NCBI GenBank assembly: GCA_965153355.1 | Contig: OZ231126.1 | Location: forward strand, 3,534,001 to 3,598,000 | DNA length: 64,000 nucleotides | From: Flaccisagitta enflata | Lineage: Eukaryota > Chaetognatha > Sagittoidea > Aphragmophora | Direction of reading: 5' to 3' | Shown: positions 1-27,705 of the stretch, piece after piece | Position numbering within the stretch: the first letter of the stretch is position 1 | How the letters are laid out: each line of letters starts with the position of its first letter | Made by a program: the position numbers and the translations under genes | Notes under the pieces: generated by a model | Database searches by the model: none | What the model was told of the DNA's origin: nothing | The model's input: the letters and a program-made list of their open reading frames with translations, nothing else

Positions 1-384
1 ATTTATTGATATACATACATTCCTTTTTTATAAATAGAAATAGTACTAATAACATTTTATTTGTAAAACATGATGCACAATAAAAAACTTTTTTATTTGT
101 CATTGATGACAGAATTGTTGCATTCCAGGTTTCTCCACAACGAAAAATACTCAATTTCAAAGCTGCTCTGATGAGAAAAAAAACCAAAAAAAAATACAGC
201 AATAATTTTAGCCATTCCATTAACAATCTGTGATAACTGTAAAAAGATCACCAACAATACTCCAAAACATAACAAAAACAGCAAAAAAAAACCAAAAACA
301 GCAAAAAAACATAAGACAAAAACGAACAAATTGACAAAAAACAAAACAAAACAAACAAAACAAACAACAACATCAAAACAAAAG

Positions 385-744
385 ATGACGTCTGTATTTT
401 CGTTCGAAGATTTGCCGATTGTTTGTCACGCTTGGAACCCAGATGCCTCTCTTCTTGCCATCTCTCAAAACTCAAACGAAATCAAAATCTACGCTAGAAA
501 CAACAACAACAACAACGACAGCAATGATGCGGATCCCTTCAAGCTGCTGCACACGCTCGTCGAGCATACGGGCAAAGTGTTGAGCTTGGCTTGGAGTCGC
601 TCGTCGGATAAGCTGATATCCGGTGGCGCCGATCGAAACGCCTTCGTGTGGACGTTGGAGGAAAATGTGTGGAAGCCGAGGCTCGTCATTTTGAGACTGA
701 AAAGAGCGGCGACGAGTGTTAAATGGTCACCCAATGAAAATAAG
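385..744 (+). CDS. ARPC1: ARPC1 exon 1, duplicate copy A
   Basis: Encodes residues 1-120, ends in phase 0 at AAG before GTGAAA. An in-frame upstream ATG exists at 331, but family alignment supports 385. Compared with copy B there are nine single-base differences, all synonymous, plus two fewer Asn codons. The reading frame and donor are intact, so this could be a working alternative first coding exon. Confidence 0.88.
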
Positions 745-767
745 GTGAAAGCAGGTTGTTGTTGTGG

Positions 768-810
768 TTGTTGTTGTTGTTGTTGATACTTTGTTGTTGT
801 TGTTGTTGTT

Positions 811-854
<44 letters not shown>

Positions 855-935
855 CGTCGTTGTCGTGCCGTTGTTGTTGTTGCTGTTGTTGTTGTTGCCG
901 TTATTGTTGTTGCTGTCGTTGTTGCCGCCATCTTG

Positions 936-966
<31 letters not shown>

Positions 967-1055
967 TGCTGTTGCTGTTGTTGTTGTTGTTGTTATGTTG
1001 TTGTTGTTGTTGTTGTTGTTCTTGTTGTTGTTGTTCTTGTTGTTCTTGTTGTTGA
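768..1055 (+). repeat. (TTG/TCG)n microsatellite in ARPC1 intron 1, copy A
   Basis: Interleaved TTG, TCG and TGC triplets. A second TTG tract follows at 1137-1225. It produces long spurious reading frames on both strands (poly-Leu, poly-Cys, poly-Gln). Confidence 0.95.
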
Positions 1056-1072
1056 GCTAATCTGCCGCGTCC

Positions 1073-1133
1073 CGTCATTTTGAGATTGAAAAGAGCAGCG
1101 ACGAGTGTCAAGTGGTCATTCAATGAAAAAAAG
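1073..1133 (+). repeat. Echo of ARPC1 exon 1 tail, copy A
   Basis: About 60 bases repeating the 3' end of exon 1 (cgtcattttgag… to caatgaaaa), lying in intron 1 between two (TTG)n tracts. Substitutions show that it is no longer used as an exon. Confidence 0.85.
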
Positions 1134-1174
1134 TTATTGTTGTTGTTGTTGTTGTTGTTACATATGTTGCTGTT

Positions 1175-1205
<31 letters not shown>

Positions 1206-1550
1206 TTGTTGTTGCTGTTGTTGGCTTGCTGTTGGTTTATTGTTGATGACTTGCTTCTGATAACTTATTGGCGGATATGGATGCCGCTAAAATTGACTTG
1301 CTGCTGCTTATAATTGACTTGTTGTTGTCGTTGGCCTGTAAAGCTCAACACAGTCAGGCAAGAGACACACCATATCTTTATGTTCTATAATTGGCTCATT
1401 GACCCGTTGCACTGTCCTTTCCTGTCACATTTCCCCCCCCCCTTCCCTTTCCTCCTCCTCTTCTGCCTCATCCGTCCCCCCTGCTCTTCCTCTTCCTCTT
1501 CCTCATTCTCCATTTCCCCCATCACAACAACAACGCGTTTTCAAAAACAG

Positions 1551-1857
1551 TTCGTTTGCGGATCTGGCGATAAAATGGCGGCCGTTTGTTACTACGACGC
1601 TGATCAAGATTTTTGGGTCTCCAAACACGCCAAGAAGAACGTCACGTCGACGATCGGTTGCGTCGACTGGCATCCCAACAACATCCTCGTCGCCACGGGC
1701 AGTTCCGACTTTCGCGTCCGCGTCTTCAGCGGCTTCGTCCGCGAGATCGAGGACAAGCCGTCGGCGACCCCTTGGGGAAGCAGGATGCCGTTTGGCGAGG
1801 AGATGGCGTCTTTTACGTGCGGAGGTTGGGTCCATGACGTCGCGTTTTCCCCTTCCG
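1551..1857 (+). CDS. ARPC1: ARPC1 exon 2, duplicate copy A
   Basis: Encodes FVCGSGDK through GWVHDVAFSPSG, with a CAG acceptor after a CT-rich tract and a GTTAGT donor, phase 1. The coding sequence is identical to copy B (10491-10797). It could splice directly to exon 3 at 18554, skipping copy B, and would give a 377-aa ARPC1. The donor lies only a few bases before the long (GA)n tract. Confidence 0.88.
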
Positions 1858-1863
1858 GTTAGT

Positions 1864-2830
<967 letters not shown>

Positions 2831-2844
2831 GACAGAGCTGAATA

Positions 2845-3387
2845 AAAAGAGAGATAACGTTAACAATAGATATATAAATAAATAGATAGAAAATGAGCTA
2901 GAAAGCTAGATTTGCTCCCTTCCAGATAAGATCATAAGTGACTACACCTTAATAATGGTACACTTGCGGTTTCGGTTAAACCATACTTATACAAACCGTG
3001 AACACGACGACAAAAATTTCTCCCGCTTAAACGTATTCTCCGAAACCAAAACAATAAACAAACCATTAGCTTGAGACGTTACCGAAGAAAGCAGTCGAAG
3101 CGTCAGAATCTCTCAAGAAAAAAATCCTCCGCATCTGGAATAAAGCACTGTGCGTTTTTTTTATACTTCATGATTTTATTTGGAAACCTTATATGTAAAC
3201 GACTTAAATGTTAGATTGCTGATATTTATATAAAGGTTTCCTGATGATTGCAGATCTTGTATCTCTACCTAAACCTGAACTTTAGAGACATAAATTTATT
3301 TAATAAAAAAAAGTGCAAAAATTTAGATCAACCCAAAAGTACAGTGTTTTTGTCCAGATGGAAGAATAAGAACAAAAGAGCAAGAAA
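2845..3387. other. 5' flank of the secreted-protein gene, copy A
   Basis: AT-rich, no coding signal. A TATATAAAGG word at about 3228 could be a TATA box; in copy B the same site reads TTAATGTAAAGG, so the word is broken there. Confidence 0.4.
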
Positions 3388-4285
3388 ATGAAAATTTGTC
3401 TTCTGCTTCTGGCTGCGCTTATTGCGCTCTCTGTCGGGTAAGCAGCAGGAACCTCAGCGACTGATTTTTTTGTAAGCCCTAGAACCGCGGGTCGTTCTAA
3501 ATGTTTGTAATTAGCTATAGCTGTATGTTATTAACTGTTTGTAATTAACTGATATGCATTAAGGGATGAGTAACGTAATTTTGCACGAAACTGTTTATCG
3601 CAGGGCAAAGCTGCCAAATCGACAAGCCGACAAAGACACCGATGATGACACCGATGACAACATTGATGACAACACCGATGATGAGCCGGAACCAACGACA
3701 CCAGAACCAGATCTCCTGATCACTCCCAAATTTTTCGAAGACGTCTTGAAGAAAACAGGACATAGTAAAAACACCCAGTTTGTTTTGATGCATTATATGT
3801 AGTATTTAACTTAATGTAAGGATTTGATATTGCCAATATCGCCTTTAGTTAAATAAATTAATCAATCAAATTAAGTTGAATCATTATTATTGACCTTCAA
3901 TAGGATACGTTACTTAAAATCATCATATCAAAAGGATACTTGTAATTATCATATCAAAAGGATACGTTACTTAAAATCATCATATCAAAAGGATACTTGT
4001 AATTATCATATCAAAAGGATACGTTACTTAAAAAGTTATACTTTATCATATCAAGTTTCTTATTCAAATTACATCATACTCTCCAACTGTTTCTCTCCTT
4101 TTTCAGAGGACTTCATCGACACGAAATGCTACAGTCTTCTCATGCTGTGTTGGTTGGACAAAGCCGGTACATTTGCGACAAATGAAGGAGTTCCCGTCTT
4201 TGAAGCATACAATTACTTGGAGCAATGCTGCCTAGAATCCGAACCGTGCGAAATGGTTAACCCGATGTGTCCCATCTACACGTGA
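3388..4285 (+). CDS. Small secreted Cys-containing protein, three exons, 129 aa (copy A)
   Basis: Exons 3388-3437, 3604-3764 and 4107-4285, with matching phases (2,1) and total 390 nt. Exon 1 encodes a typical signal peptide (MKICLLLLAALIALSVG). Exon 2 encodes a very acidic Asp/Thr-rich linker (DKDTDDDTDDNIDDNTDDEP) followed by LLITPKFFEDVLKKTG. Exon 3 encodes the C-terminal domain with six cysteines, including one CC pair, spaced as expected for three disulfides. If exon 2 is not spliced, the frame stops at 3800-3802, with AATAAA at 3852-3857, giving an 82-aa form without the Cys domain. The family is not recognised. It lies in sense inside the ARPC1 duplication. I infer a secreted peptide or effector, function unknown. 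Confidence 0.72.
3903..4040 (+). repeat. 57-bp minisatellite in intron 2 of the secreted-protein gene
   Basis: Units starting at 3903, 3960 and 4017 alternate GGATACGTTAC and GGATACTTGTAA blocks. The same array is present in copy B at about 12113-12250. Confidence 0.9.
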
Positions 4286-4540
4286 CCGGGTTGACGGCGA
4301 TGGAAAGGTTAAGTCGAGGTGCAATCGAAGACAAAATTTAATCAGTCAACATGTTTTTCAGCAATATTGTAGATATTGTTAATTTGCATGTTTCATCAAT
4401 GAAAAATGATGATTAGTTTATGTTTAAACTATTTTTGCATTAAAACTATTATTGTGTCCAAAGTAACCATGAAATGTGAGGATAAAGAACAGAAAAAAAC
4501 AGTTTTTAAGGAAAACCTTTTTTTATAACCTGACATATCT

Positions 4541-4683
4541 TGGGTAAAATTATAACTTTGCATAGAGATTTAAAAATTATCATTTTCAAAAACATGGCAT
4601 CATTCTAAAGACTCATAAGATAAGGGCCATGCGTTTAAAAATGCAAAATTTTGCATTCAGAAGCTGAATTATAATTTTACCCA
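4541..4683. repeat. Short inverted repeat, copy A
   Basis: TGGGTAAAATTATAA at the left is matched by its reverse complement at the right end. The copy B equivalent is 12751-12893. Likely a small palindromic element. Confidence 0.65.
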
Positions 4684-4919
4684 ACAACTTTCTGAACTTT
4701 TCCTCTTATTTTAAAGAGAAATTCTCATGTTTTATTGAATAACATTGGTCTTTATGAATATGCAATAGAAATTTTTTATATTGTGATCATATTCCTATAT
4801 TCTTAAATAAATCAGGAGTATGATTTTTTTTATTACAAAATTTATTACCTACTTGGATATCTATATATATCAGTTTTATGTAAATGAAAATCAAATTTTG
4901 TCTTCGTTTGCACCCCAAC

Positions 4920-4957
4920 TTAACCCGATGTGTCCCATCTACACGTGACCGGGTTGA
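4920..4957 (+). repeat. Echo of the secreted-protein gene's 3' coding end (copy A)
   Basis: 38 bases identical to 4257-4294, which span the last codons and stop. The ends TTAACCCG and CGGGTTGA are themselves inverted. The copy B equivalent is 13130-13167. Confidence 0.9.
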
Positions 4958-5878
4958 TGCATGATGCCCCCTTCCAGCTTCGACATTCGATATTCTTTCT
5001 ACGAAGAGATGATTGTTATATTGAAATCTGTTTCATTATAAAATGTCATTGTCTGTTAAGGATGTGTACGTTATGATATAACCTGTAACCATGGAAAAAA
5101 AAAGTAGACGCAATGTTTTGATTGTTGATTGCTTGGTAACTAAAAATGGTAAACCCTTAAAATCTATGATGGTTTTAAAGAGCGTCGAAAGATCTTTCAT
5201 TCGAGCTCTGGAACATTCTACTTCTAGCTCAAAATTTTAGAAGTTATGATATTCTAAAGACAACTACTTAAAAATCTCGAATATGTTAAGAAATGTTTTT
5301 AGAGTAACCAACTTTGAATTAATACAGCCTTTAAAAACGAAGCAGAATCAAGAATTTTAAGCTGGTTTCATCTGTAGAGTGATAAAATACTTATCTTTTT
5401 ACCTTAAATTTTATTTGATTTATTTCATTACTTCCTTCTACAGAAAAAGTAAGTAAAATAGTGCCTTGTTCAAGGATGATGAAATCTGCTCTTTTTGGCA
5501 TTTCGAGTAACCCCGATCTCGGTCTAACTCTGTCTGCTCCTACGGCCCTGACTAACTCGGTTGAAACCCTTTGTCTCGATACGACGTAGACAATGGTAAA
5601 AGAGGTGGTAATTGTGCTACAAGGCCACTTTATCAGTCATTAAGAATTAGCTTCCCAAGCCTTCATAAAGTATAAATACGCAGAAAATTAATGCTGAGAT
5701 ATTTTCATATCTTCCTGTTTGAAAAATATACAGAAAACGAAAAGGACTGACTCTAATGAGGCTAAATTCAGCTAAAAATGTACTACTGAAAAAGTGGTGA
5801 TGAATCTTATGTCATTTCATTGGTCTAGATTTGCAGAGCTTTTGAAGTTTAAAAAGCTCACAGATTTCAAGTTAAAAA

Positions 5879-8190
5879 CTAGCAATATTGCACACTGTAA
5901 CAATGAAGACTACTATTTTCTCAAAAGATCGTAACAGACTTTAGGAGTTAGTAGCAGCGAGCATTGTTTCCATGATTTTATCGTCAGAGAGAACAATCAC
6001 GACCTTTACCAACCATTCACTCCTGATAAAGTTGAAAAATGTAGTCGAGATGATGATGGGATCAAGTAGTAAAAAGCAGTCTGGCAATGATAGTTGAGTC
6101 GCGCCATTCCCCAAGATATCTCCCCGAAAACAGGCGGAGAATGAATTTTCAGCGGCGCCTCAATCGCATCTCACTCAACGAAGATCCTTGACTCTTGCGC
6201 GCCGACTGCCGTACTTTACGATCGCGTGGCTGGTCCACAAGCAGCACGGCAACGGTCGGTTAACTGATTGATCGATGTTGACACCAATCTCATCAGAATT
6301 TCGTAGTATCTGGCTTCATCGGCGTGCGAATCGAGAAAAAGACACCGAAACCAATCACGATAGTACCCGGCGAATACTCCTCCTTGAATAAGGTGACTCG
6401 GCAATCAGCCGTTAAACGCTCTCTGATCAGACAAAACCGGGGAATGAGGAGCAGCGAGAGGCGGATTAACCATGGGGGCAGGGGCGAGGCACTGGACGTC
6501 GGGCCGAGATCGGACAGGCGGTGATTGATGCCGGGAGGAGAGGAAGAAAGATCAGGCAATGTAGGCGAACGATTTTGGTTAGGAGAGAAGAAAAGCTGGG
6601 ACGAGATTGGATAAAGAATCCATTGAAGGGGATAACAGTTTTGCAAGTGGGCTCATCAAGCAGGGGACGTGGAATCTGATCTAGGGCTGGAATTTGAGCT
6701 AAATTAAGTGCAAAAATAGATTTAGACAATGGAACCGCGTCTCTTACCATAACGGTATCCTTGCGTTGCAAAAATACACGATATTACACCTATTTTAGCT
6801 TCAATCGCTAAAAAACTCCTACCGTTTGTCTGAGTCGTTTACCGCTATTGATCTTCTTTCGCACATATCGTCACTATCCAGCATCTGAGTCACACGGCGT
6901 TCTCACGGTGAATCTTCAGAACCATGCTCTCTTCCACAATACCTTCAAATTGTAATACGGGGCGCTCATTAGCTCAGGTTTGCGAGTCTGTTCGAGCTGC
7001 GAAGTTGATGATGAGATCTCGCCGGCGCACTAGGCAGCGTCGTCGTCGCCGATCCGCGATAATGCGGCGTGGGAAGCGATAGCGGCGGCGGCGTCGTTCA
7101 GCTCAGCGGGCGAATGCGGGAAAATATGCTTTTGAGTTAAGTTCAACTTCGTTCCGAACATCGGGATTCGCGTTATTTTTCTTTCACGAGTCATCTTTCA
7201 AGCTTCGCCGAAACATCTTTGTTACAACGGTATTCAAATTCTTCTGCGCAGAAGCCATTTTATCTTGGATGTCGGACATGCTCTGAATCATACCTTCTGT
7301 GTTCGTTTGAATAACATAGAGCTTTTTCTACAGTTTCACATGCCCATTTGATGTATAAATCCATTGCAAAATAAAGCAAAAAAATCTGTATGGCGCTTTT
7401 TTGATAAATCTCATTTTTTTTACCATGATGAAATACATGTTGTTGTACTTTTTTCCAATATTGCATGAATGCCTTTGTTTTGCTTATAACTTCTACAGAA
7501 ATTGGAGAAAATCCCTATGGTTGGTCTCATTTGATAGATCTTTCGAAAGGCTTTCCAAATGTCACTGATTTTTTGTGGATTCATCAAAAAACAACCTTGT
7601 CATGTATTGCCAAAGTTGATACGGTGGTACAAGTTGATGTAGCATTTCATATTTTACATAAACACACTTGTTTTACGTATAATTGCCTAATGGATAAACC
7701 TTCAGGCCTCTGATTTGGATTTTTTTTTTCTAAAACTTAAGTGGAAAGCAAAAAATAATTTTTAATCAAGGTACAACAGAACAACAATTTCTTTTTTTGA
7801 TTTTTTTTTGCGTCTTCAACGTTAAAGCTTATATTTTCTTTATAATTCAGCATATGAAATTGTTATGATGAGAAAATCAAAGAACATAAACTTGGCGGCA
7901 TATAAATTCTAGTGTGCTACAGCATTTGCCAATGTAAAAAAAAATAAAACAAAAAGAAGTTATCATCTCGAATTGTCATTTTACTTCGTTTTGTCTGCTT
8001 TTTTGTCTTTTACGCAACTTATATCTCATCAATACGTGTGAATGAGTAATGGTGTCAATGGAACATGCATTTGCTATTGTTTGCTCTTTCATAGTCTACT
8101 TATTTGAATATCTGCGTGTTTGCCCCTTTTAGAACGTTAAATCGCCCTGCAGAAACACTGTTTTACAATTTCATTCATTTGCAAGAAAAT
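5879..8190. other. Spacer between duplicates, no gene recognised
   Basis: Unique sequence with a GC-richer patch at about 6100-7120 (CGG/GTCGTC-rich near 7020-7100). Open frames on both strands stay under 120 codons and match nothing I recognise. It is absent after copy B. Confidence 0.6.
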
Positions 8191-8194
8191 TTTG

Positions 8195-8402
<208 letters not shown>

Positions 8403-9258
8403 CTTTTTTATCCTTTTGGTGCTTGGATTTTTCATCGATGAATTTTCAATTCCTAGTCTACCGATCCTTTTTTTTCCCTTTTTTTCGAATACCGATTCAA
8501 ACTTTGGTGTTCTACCAGATTCCAAAAGCGAACGAAATCCACCGAATACGAATGTTGTTCCAACTATTTCAAGTACAAAAAAAAAAACAAAGAACAAAAT
8601 GTTTGCCACTTTTTGCCTTGGGAGGGAATTTGGAATTTTAGTAATGTTGCAAATTCTCTTTTATTTTTGGTTTGGCATTTAGAAATTCAGGTCTTTTACG
8701 TCATTCTTATACGTTTTTAGTGATGTCGTGCCTTTTTTGCAAAAAGAAAAAAATGCTTGCCTCTTTGCTAAAGAAAAAATTATGCTTGCCTTATTCTTTT
8801 CTTACTGCTGTCTTTTTTTTCTTTTTTAGACATGCCACGCCAACCTGGCTCTTACAGTCAACTATTATTATTTATTGATATACATACATTCCTTTTTTAT
8901 AAATAGAAATAGTACTAATAACATTTTATTTGTAAAACATGATGCACAATAAAAAACTTTTTTATTTGTCATTGATGACAGAATTGTTGCATTCCAGGTT
9001 TCTTCACAACGAAAAATACTCAATTTCAAAGCTGCTCTGATGAGAAAAAAAACAAACAAAAAACACAGCAATATGTAATTTTAGTCATTCCATTAACAAT
9101 CTGTGATAACTGTAAAAAGATCACCAACGATACTCCAAAACATAACAAAAAACAGCAAAAAAAAAAACAAAAACAAAAACAAAAGCATAAGATAAAAACG
9201 AACAAATTGACAAAAAAAAACATAACAAACAAAACAAACAACAACATCAAAACAAAAG

Positions 9259-22825
<13,567 letters not shown>

Positions 22826-22947
22826 ACATTCGAAAGCGGAAAGAAGGGAGACGAAGGAAAGAAGGAAAAAAGGAAAAAAGGAAAGAAGGAAAAACTGAAA
22901 GAATCAAAGAAAGAATCAAAGAATGAAAGGAAGAGAGAAGGAAAGGA

Positions 22948-23113
22948 AACATGGCCGGATAAACGGCCAATACCAGTTGCGGACGGGTGGGCAGGGGCGG
23001 AAATGCGCGTTTTCATACTTTCCAACTTGATCACCATGGACCGACGGACAGACGGACCAACGGCGGGACGGACAAAGCCTCGGTCTTATAGAGTTGCGTA
23101 TCCGCAACTAGAA
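22948..23113 (-). mobile_element. Hairpin-ended element HP04
   Basis: Left ATGGCCGGATAAACGGCCAA with arm AGTTGCGGACG; right hairpin AGTTGCG-TATC-CGCAACT then AG. It lies about 120 bases after the ARPC1 stop. Confidence 0.78.
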
Positions 23114-23153
23114 AAAGAGAAATAAAGAAAGAACGAAGGAACTACAGCGAAAT

Positions 23154-23862
23154 AGTCGCAAAAGCGTTAGATGGTCAGCGGTACCCGTTGCCCCTATGTG
23201 CGTATGTGTTATTGTGTGATGGTTAGAGGGGCAGCGGCCCCGAAGGGGCCGATGACCTATGCTTTGTAGGTTTTGAGGCTCTAAACTTGAATTTGAGCAT
23301 CAATTATGGGATTCAAGTGAGCCTCAAGGTTGTGACTTGAGCCTCGAGGTTGTGATTTGAGCCAAGATGCTGAAATTTGAGCCTTGAGTCAAGGATTTGA
23401 GCCTCAAGGCTGGGATTTGAGCCAAGATGCTGGGATTTGTGCCTCAAGGCTGGGATTTGTGCCTCAAGGCTGGGATTTGAGCCTCCAGGCAGGGATTTGT
23501 GCCTTGAGGCTGGGGTTTGAGCCTCGAGGCTGGGGTTTGAGCCTCGAGGCTGGGGTTTGGGCCTCAAGACTGGGGATTGAGCCTCGAGGCTGGGGTTTGA
23601 GCCTTGAAACTGGGATTTGAGCCTCGAGGCTGGGATTTGAGCCTCCAGGCTGGGATTTGAGCCTCCAGGCTGGGATTTGAGCCTCCAGGCTGGGATTTGA
23701 GCCTCCAGGCTGGGATTTGAGCCTCCAGGCTAGGATTTGAGCCTCCAGGCTGGGATTTGAGCCTCCAGGCTGGGATTTGAGCCTCAAGGGGGGGGGACAG
23801 ACGGAGAAGGAGAAGAAGGAGTGTGAAAGCATAGGTCATCGGCCCCTTCGGGGCCGCTGCCC
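23154..23862 (-). mobile_element. Foldback element FB4 with 20-bp internal array
   Basis: Left end GTCGCAAAAGCG…GGTCAGCGGTACCCGTTGCCC, then GGCAGCGGCCCCGAAGGGGC…GACCTATGC, whose reverse complement forms the right end. Between them is an array of GCCTCCAGGCTGGGATTTGA-like 20-mers (about 23300-23790). Both strands are open through much of the array. Confidence 0.85.
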
Positions 23863-23976
23863 AAAAAGGGAGACAGACAGACCGATAGACAGAGAGCAAA
23901 AAAAGAAAGAAATACAGTATGATTGTTTTTGTTTGTAACATTTCATGACAACATAATTCCAAAAGTAATTAAAATA

Positions 23977-24622
23977 ATTCTGAAAAAAGTTCTTAAAAGA
24001 CTATGAAAATACATTTTATAACAGATCAATCAAAGGATCTACTTAGAAAAATATGATTCTCTCATAAAAAAATGAACTATAGGACCAACTTGATAAATTG
24101 TCAAATTGAAAAATTTTGCAAAATTTAACAGATGGACTGTTTACCTTTAAATTACTCTCATTTCTAAACGGTTTGAGCTACAGATGCCAGATTGGTCTCA
24201 AATGAAAGATAATTTGATGTAGTTAAAAGGTTTTCTCAAAAGTAAGCACTGATTTGATGTTTTGAATACAACTTATTAACTATAGGCAGGTACTTTTGTT
24301 AAATTTTCAAAAATGATCCCATTTCTTTTATGTTTGTTATGATACATGTTTCCAAATGGGTTTCTTTCTTTTTATTTTCTAAAACTACTTCAAATTATCT
24401 TTCATTTGAGACCAACCTGGTATCCGTAGGTCAAACCGATTAAAAATAAGAGCAATCCAAAGAAAAACAGTTTATCTCAAAATATGAAAAACAGTTCATT
24501 TTAGCTAAATTTGCCTTACAACTAATAGTAAGAAATCTGGATCAAATTTTCGGTGAAAAGTCTTGGGAGTTTCATATCATAAAATGTATTTTCAACATCT
24601 TTCACTGTCTTTTTTCAGAATA
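23977..24622. mobile_element. Palindromic element IR6
   Basis: ATTCTGAAAAAAG at the left is matched by CTTTTTTCAGAAT at the right. The inner arms TCTCAAATGAAAGATAATTT and AAATTATCTTTCATTTGAGA pair well. No coding capacity. Confidence 0.8.
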
Positions 24623-25042
24623 TGAATATCTCTACAACTTTTCAAGTTATCTCGTCATTAAATGTTACAAACGAAAACAATCATACTGTAAATAAAAGGG
24701 AAAAAGGAACAAAAGAAAGAAACCAAAGAAAGAAGACAAAGAAGACAAAGAAAACAAAGAAAATCAAAGAAAAAGAAAAAGAAAGAAACGAAATAAACTC
24801 AAACGTTACTCGCCTTGAAAGTGGGGGGCGTCAGGAAGTCCAGAAAACTGTGGTTCGATATTTGAGACTGAGTGAGTCAGTGAGTCATTCGTCTCAGAAT
24901 CAACAAATCATCAAACTAAGAAACACAACCCCCTCAAAGATGCAAACATTATTCAAAATAAAAACGACGTAAAATTTTCATCATATCAGATGACTTTCTA
25001 GCATATCGACATGCTTATGACTCTCTTATCAGAGTGGTTTTT
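24623..25042. other. A-rich stretch, no gene seen
   Basis: (AAAGAA)-rich tract followed by ordinary AT-rich sequence; a 116-codon frame here is Lys-rich and low complexity. Confidence 0.5.
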
Positions 25043-25294
25043 GTCGCGTGTACGCGACTCTACAACCCGATATAGTATCCGTCGGTTGGTCTCTCCATTG
25101 GTCAGTCAGTCAATCCATTGCATATTGGTTTCTTTTTCTAAATTTTTTATACAACTTTTGCCTAAACTAGTTTTTAGCCTTCACCGCCTCCTGCCCACCC
25201 GCACGCGACTTGGGTAGCCCAGTATCCGGCCTTGTTCATCACCGAATCCTGCCCACCCGTACGCGACTTGGGTAGCCCCGTATCCGGCCTTGTT
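25043..25294 (+). mobile_element. Hairpin-ended element HP05 with doubled tail
   Basis: Left hairpin GTCGCG-TGTA-CGCGAC. The tail (CTGCCCACCCG…CGCGACTTGGGTAGCCC, TATCCGGCCTTGTT) occurs twice in tandem. Confidence 0.75.
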
Positions 25295-25569
25295 TTGCTT
25301 TGACTAATCCCGCCCAAATTGAAGTCCAGCAATTACACTCTTCTAATTCTATCTCTTTCTTTCTCTTTTGATCATTAGATTCTTTTTTTTCTTCTTCTCC
25401 ACCTTTTCTTTTTTCCTCATCTTTAGTTTTTTTTCTTTGGTAGTTTGGTTGTTGTCCATTTCTTTGTTCATATTTTCATTTTCAGATTGCGCAACTTCTG
25501 ACTCAGTGATGACTCATCGTACTCATCAGTTTCATCGCGATTTGATCCATCGTTTTCCGCGCACTTTTT

Positions 25570-25742
<173 letters not shown>

Positions 25743-25747
25743 TTTTT

Positions 25748-25934
25748 AGTCGCGGACAAGCGACTCTATAAGAGGCTTTGTCCGTCCGTCGGTTGGTTGG
25801 TCCGTCGGTTGGTTGGTCCGTTGGTCGGTCGGTCCGTCACGCTCGAGTTGAAAAGGATCGCAAAGTGTAAAAACGCGCATTCTCGCCCCTGCCCACCCGT
25901 CCGCGACTGGTTTTGGCCGTGTATCCGGCCTTGT
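25748..25934 (+). mobile_element. Hairpin-ended element HP06, compact complete copy
   Basis: AGTCGC-GGACAA-GCGACT hairpin, CTCTATAAGAGGCTTTGTCC, (GTCGGTTG)n core, GCCCCTGCCCACCCGTCCGC, then GGCCGTGTATCCGGCCTTGTT-type tail. The best short reference copy of the family (187 bp). Confidence 0.82.
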
Positions 25935-26174
25935 TTTTTTTGCCATCTTTTTCCATCTGAACACTAAACGCTCAATCAATGTTTCTCGCGCCTTCTCCAT
26001 ATTTCTTAATCTATTCCTTTTCTTTGTTATATTTTGACTTTTCTTTCATTTTCGTTAAGAATCATTACCAATAAAAATATTGCTCGTATAACCGTTTGAT
26101 GTATCTTAGTTATGTGAGAAACCTCAAAATTGTGGCAAAAATTCGATTGGAGCCAAGAAAGAAAAAGTCCGAAA

Positions 26175-26204
26175 GAAGAAGCAGAAGAAGAAGAAGAAGA
26201 AGAA

Positions 26205-26251
<47 letters not shown>

Positions 26252-26330
26252 AGAAGAAGAAGAGGAAGGAAAAGAAGAAGACGAAGAAAGAGAAGAAGGA
26301 GAAGAAGAAGGAGAGGGGGCAGAAGAAATC
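26175..26330 (+). repeat. (AAG)n tract
   Basis: Imperfect AAG/GAA triplets, giving poly-Glu, poly-Arg and poly-Ser frames. Confidence 0.95.
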
Positions 26331-26606
26331 AAAGAGAAAGTAAGGCAAGAAAAGGAAAAGAAGAAAAATGAATTTAAAAAAAGGACAAGAAAAAGTAGAT
26401 TTGAGGATAATTTAGGAGTTTTGCGGAAGAAACAAAGCCTCCCCCAAATTGACGACTTTTCACTGTTTCGTTCTTCAGCTCTGTCTCCATCTTTCTCATT
26501 CTTTCTGTCTCTTTGTTTGACTGTCTCTTTTACTGTTTCACTCATCATTTCTGTCTTTCTGTCTTTCTGTCTTTCTTTTTTTCGGTCAAGTCTACCGTCT
26601 AGTTTT

Positions 26607-26951
<345 letters not shown>

Positions 26952-27439
26952 ACTTCCTGCTGATGACTTTTTTTCTCCTTCTTTTCCTTTTTTCTCAGTC
27001 TTGCTTTCCTCTCATTTAATTAGTACTTTTTCCTTTAAGTTATTTCTGTGTCTTTTTTCCCTTTTCATCGTCGTTTTGATGTTTGTTTACTTTTCATCCG
27101 GCTTCCCCTTTTTCACTCAAATCCAAAAAAAATCTACATTTCCAACTACTTTGTCTTTTCTCTTCTTTCCCCCTCTTCCCCTCTCTATTACCCTTTCTCC
27201 CTCTTCTTTACTCTATACCCATCTCCCCCTCCCCCCAGTTTACTCATTTTGTGTCCTTCAGCCAACAAATTATCTTCCTTCCTCCTAGTCCTCTTCCTCC
27301 TCCTCTTCCTCTTCTTGCTCCTGGATTTGTCCTCAACTTTTGCCACTGAATATCGCCTTATCAATTTATCAATGTCATTTTATCATTATGCTGATTATAG
27401 CTATCACATTTTTTATTCATATAGCATCACTAAAGCATA

Positions 27440-27705
27440 TCATTCTGAAGATTATCATGTCCACTATCATCATCTCTATCATCATCATCAGCATCGTTAT
27501 CATCATCATTATCATAATCATCATCTTTCTCATCATCAGTATTATCCGCCTCCTCATCATTATTATCCCCATCATTATCATTATCATCATTATCATCATC
27601 ATTATCATGATCCTCATCATCAGCATTATCTTCCTCCTCATCATCATCATAATCAATTAATCATCCTCATCATTATCATCTTCGTCATCATTATCATTAT
27701 CATCA
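27440..27705 (+). repeat. (ATC)n imperfect tract
   Basis: Interrupted CAT/ATC triplets; source of His-rich and Ile-rich frames. 27720-28390 is AT-rich with no recognised gene. Confidence 0.95.

Noticed and set aside
6216-6771. Overlapping frames of 60-117 codons in the spacer
   Set aside because: No motif, several frames open on both strands, and no splice signals linking them.
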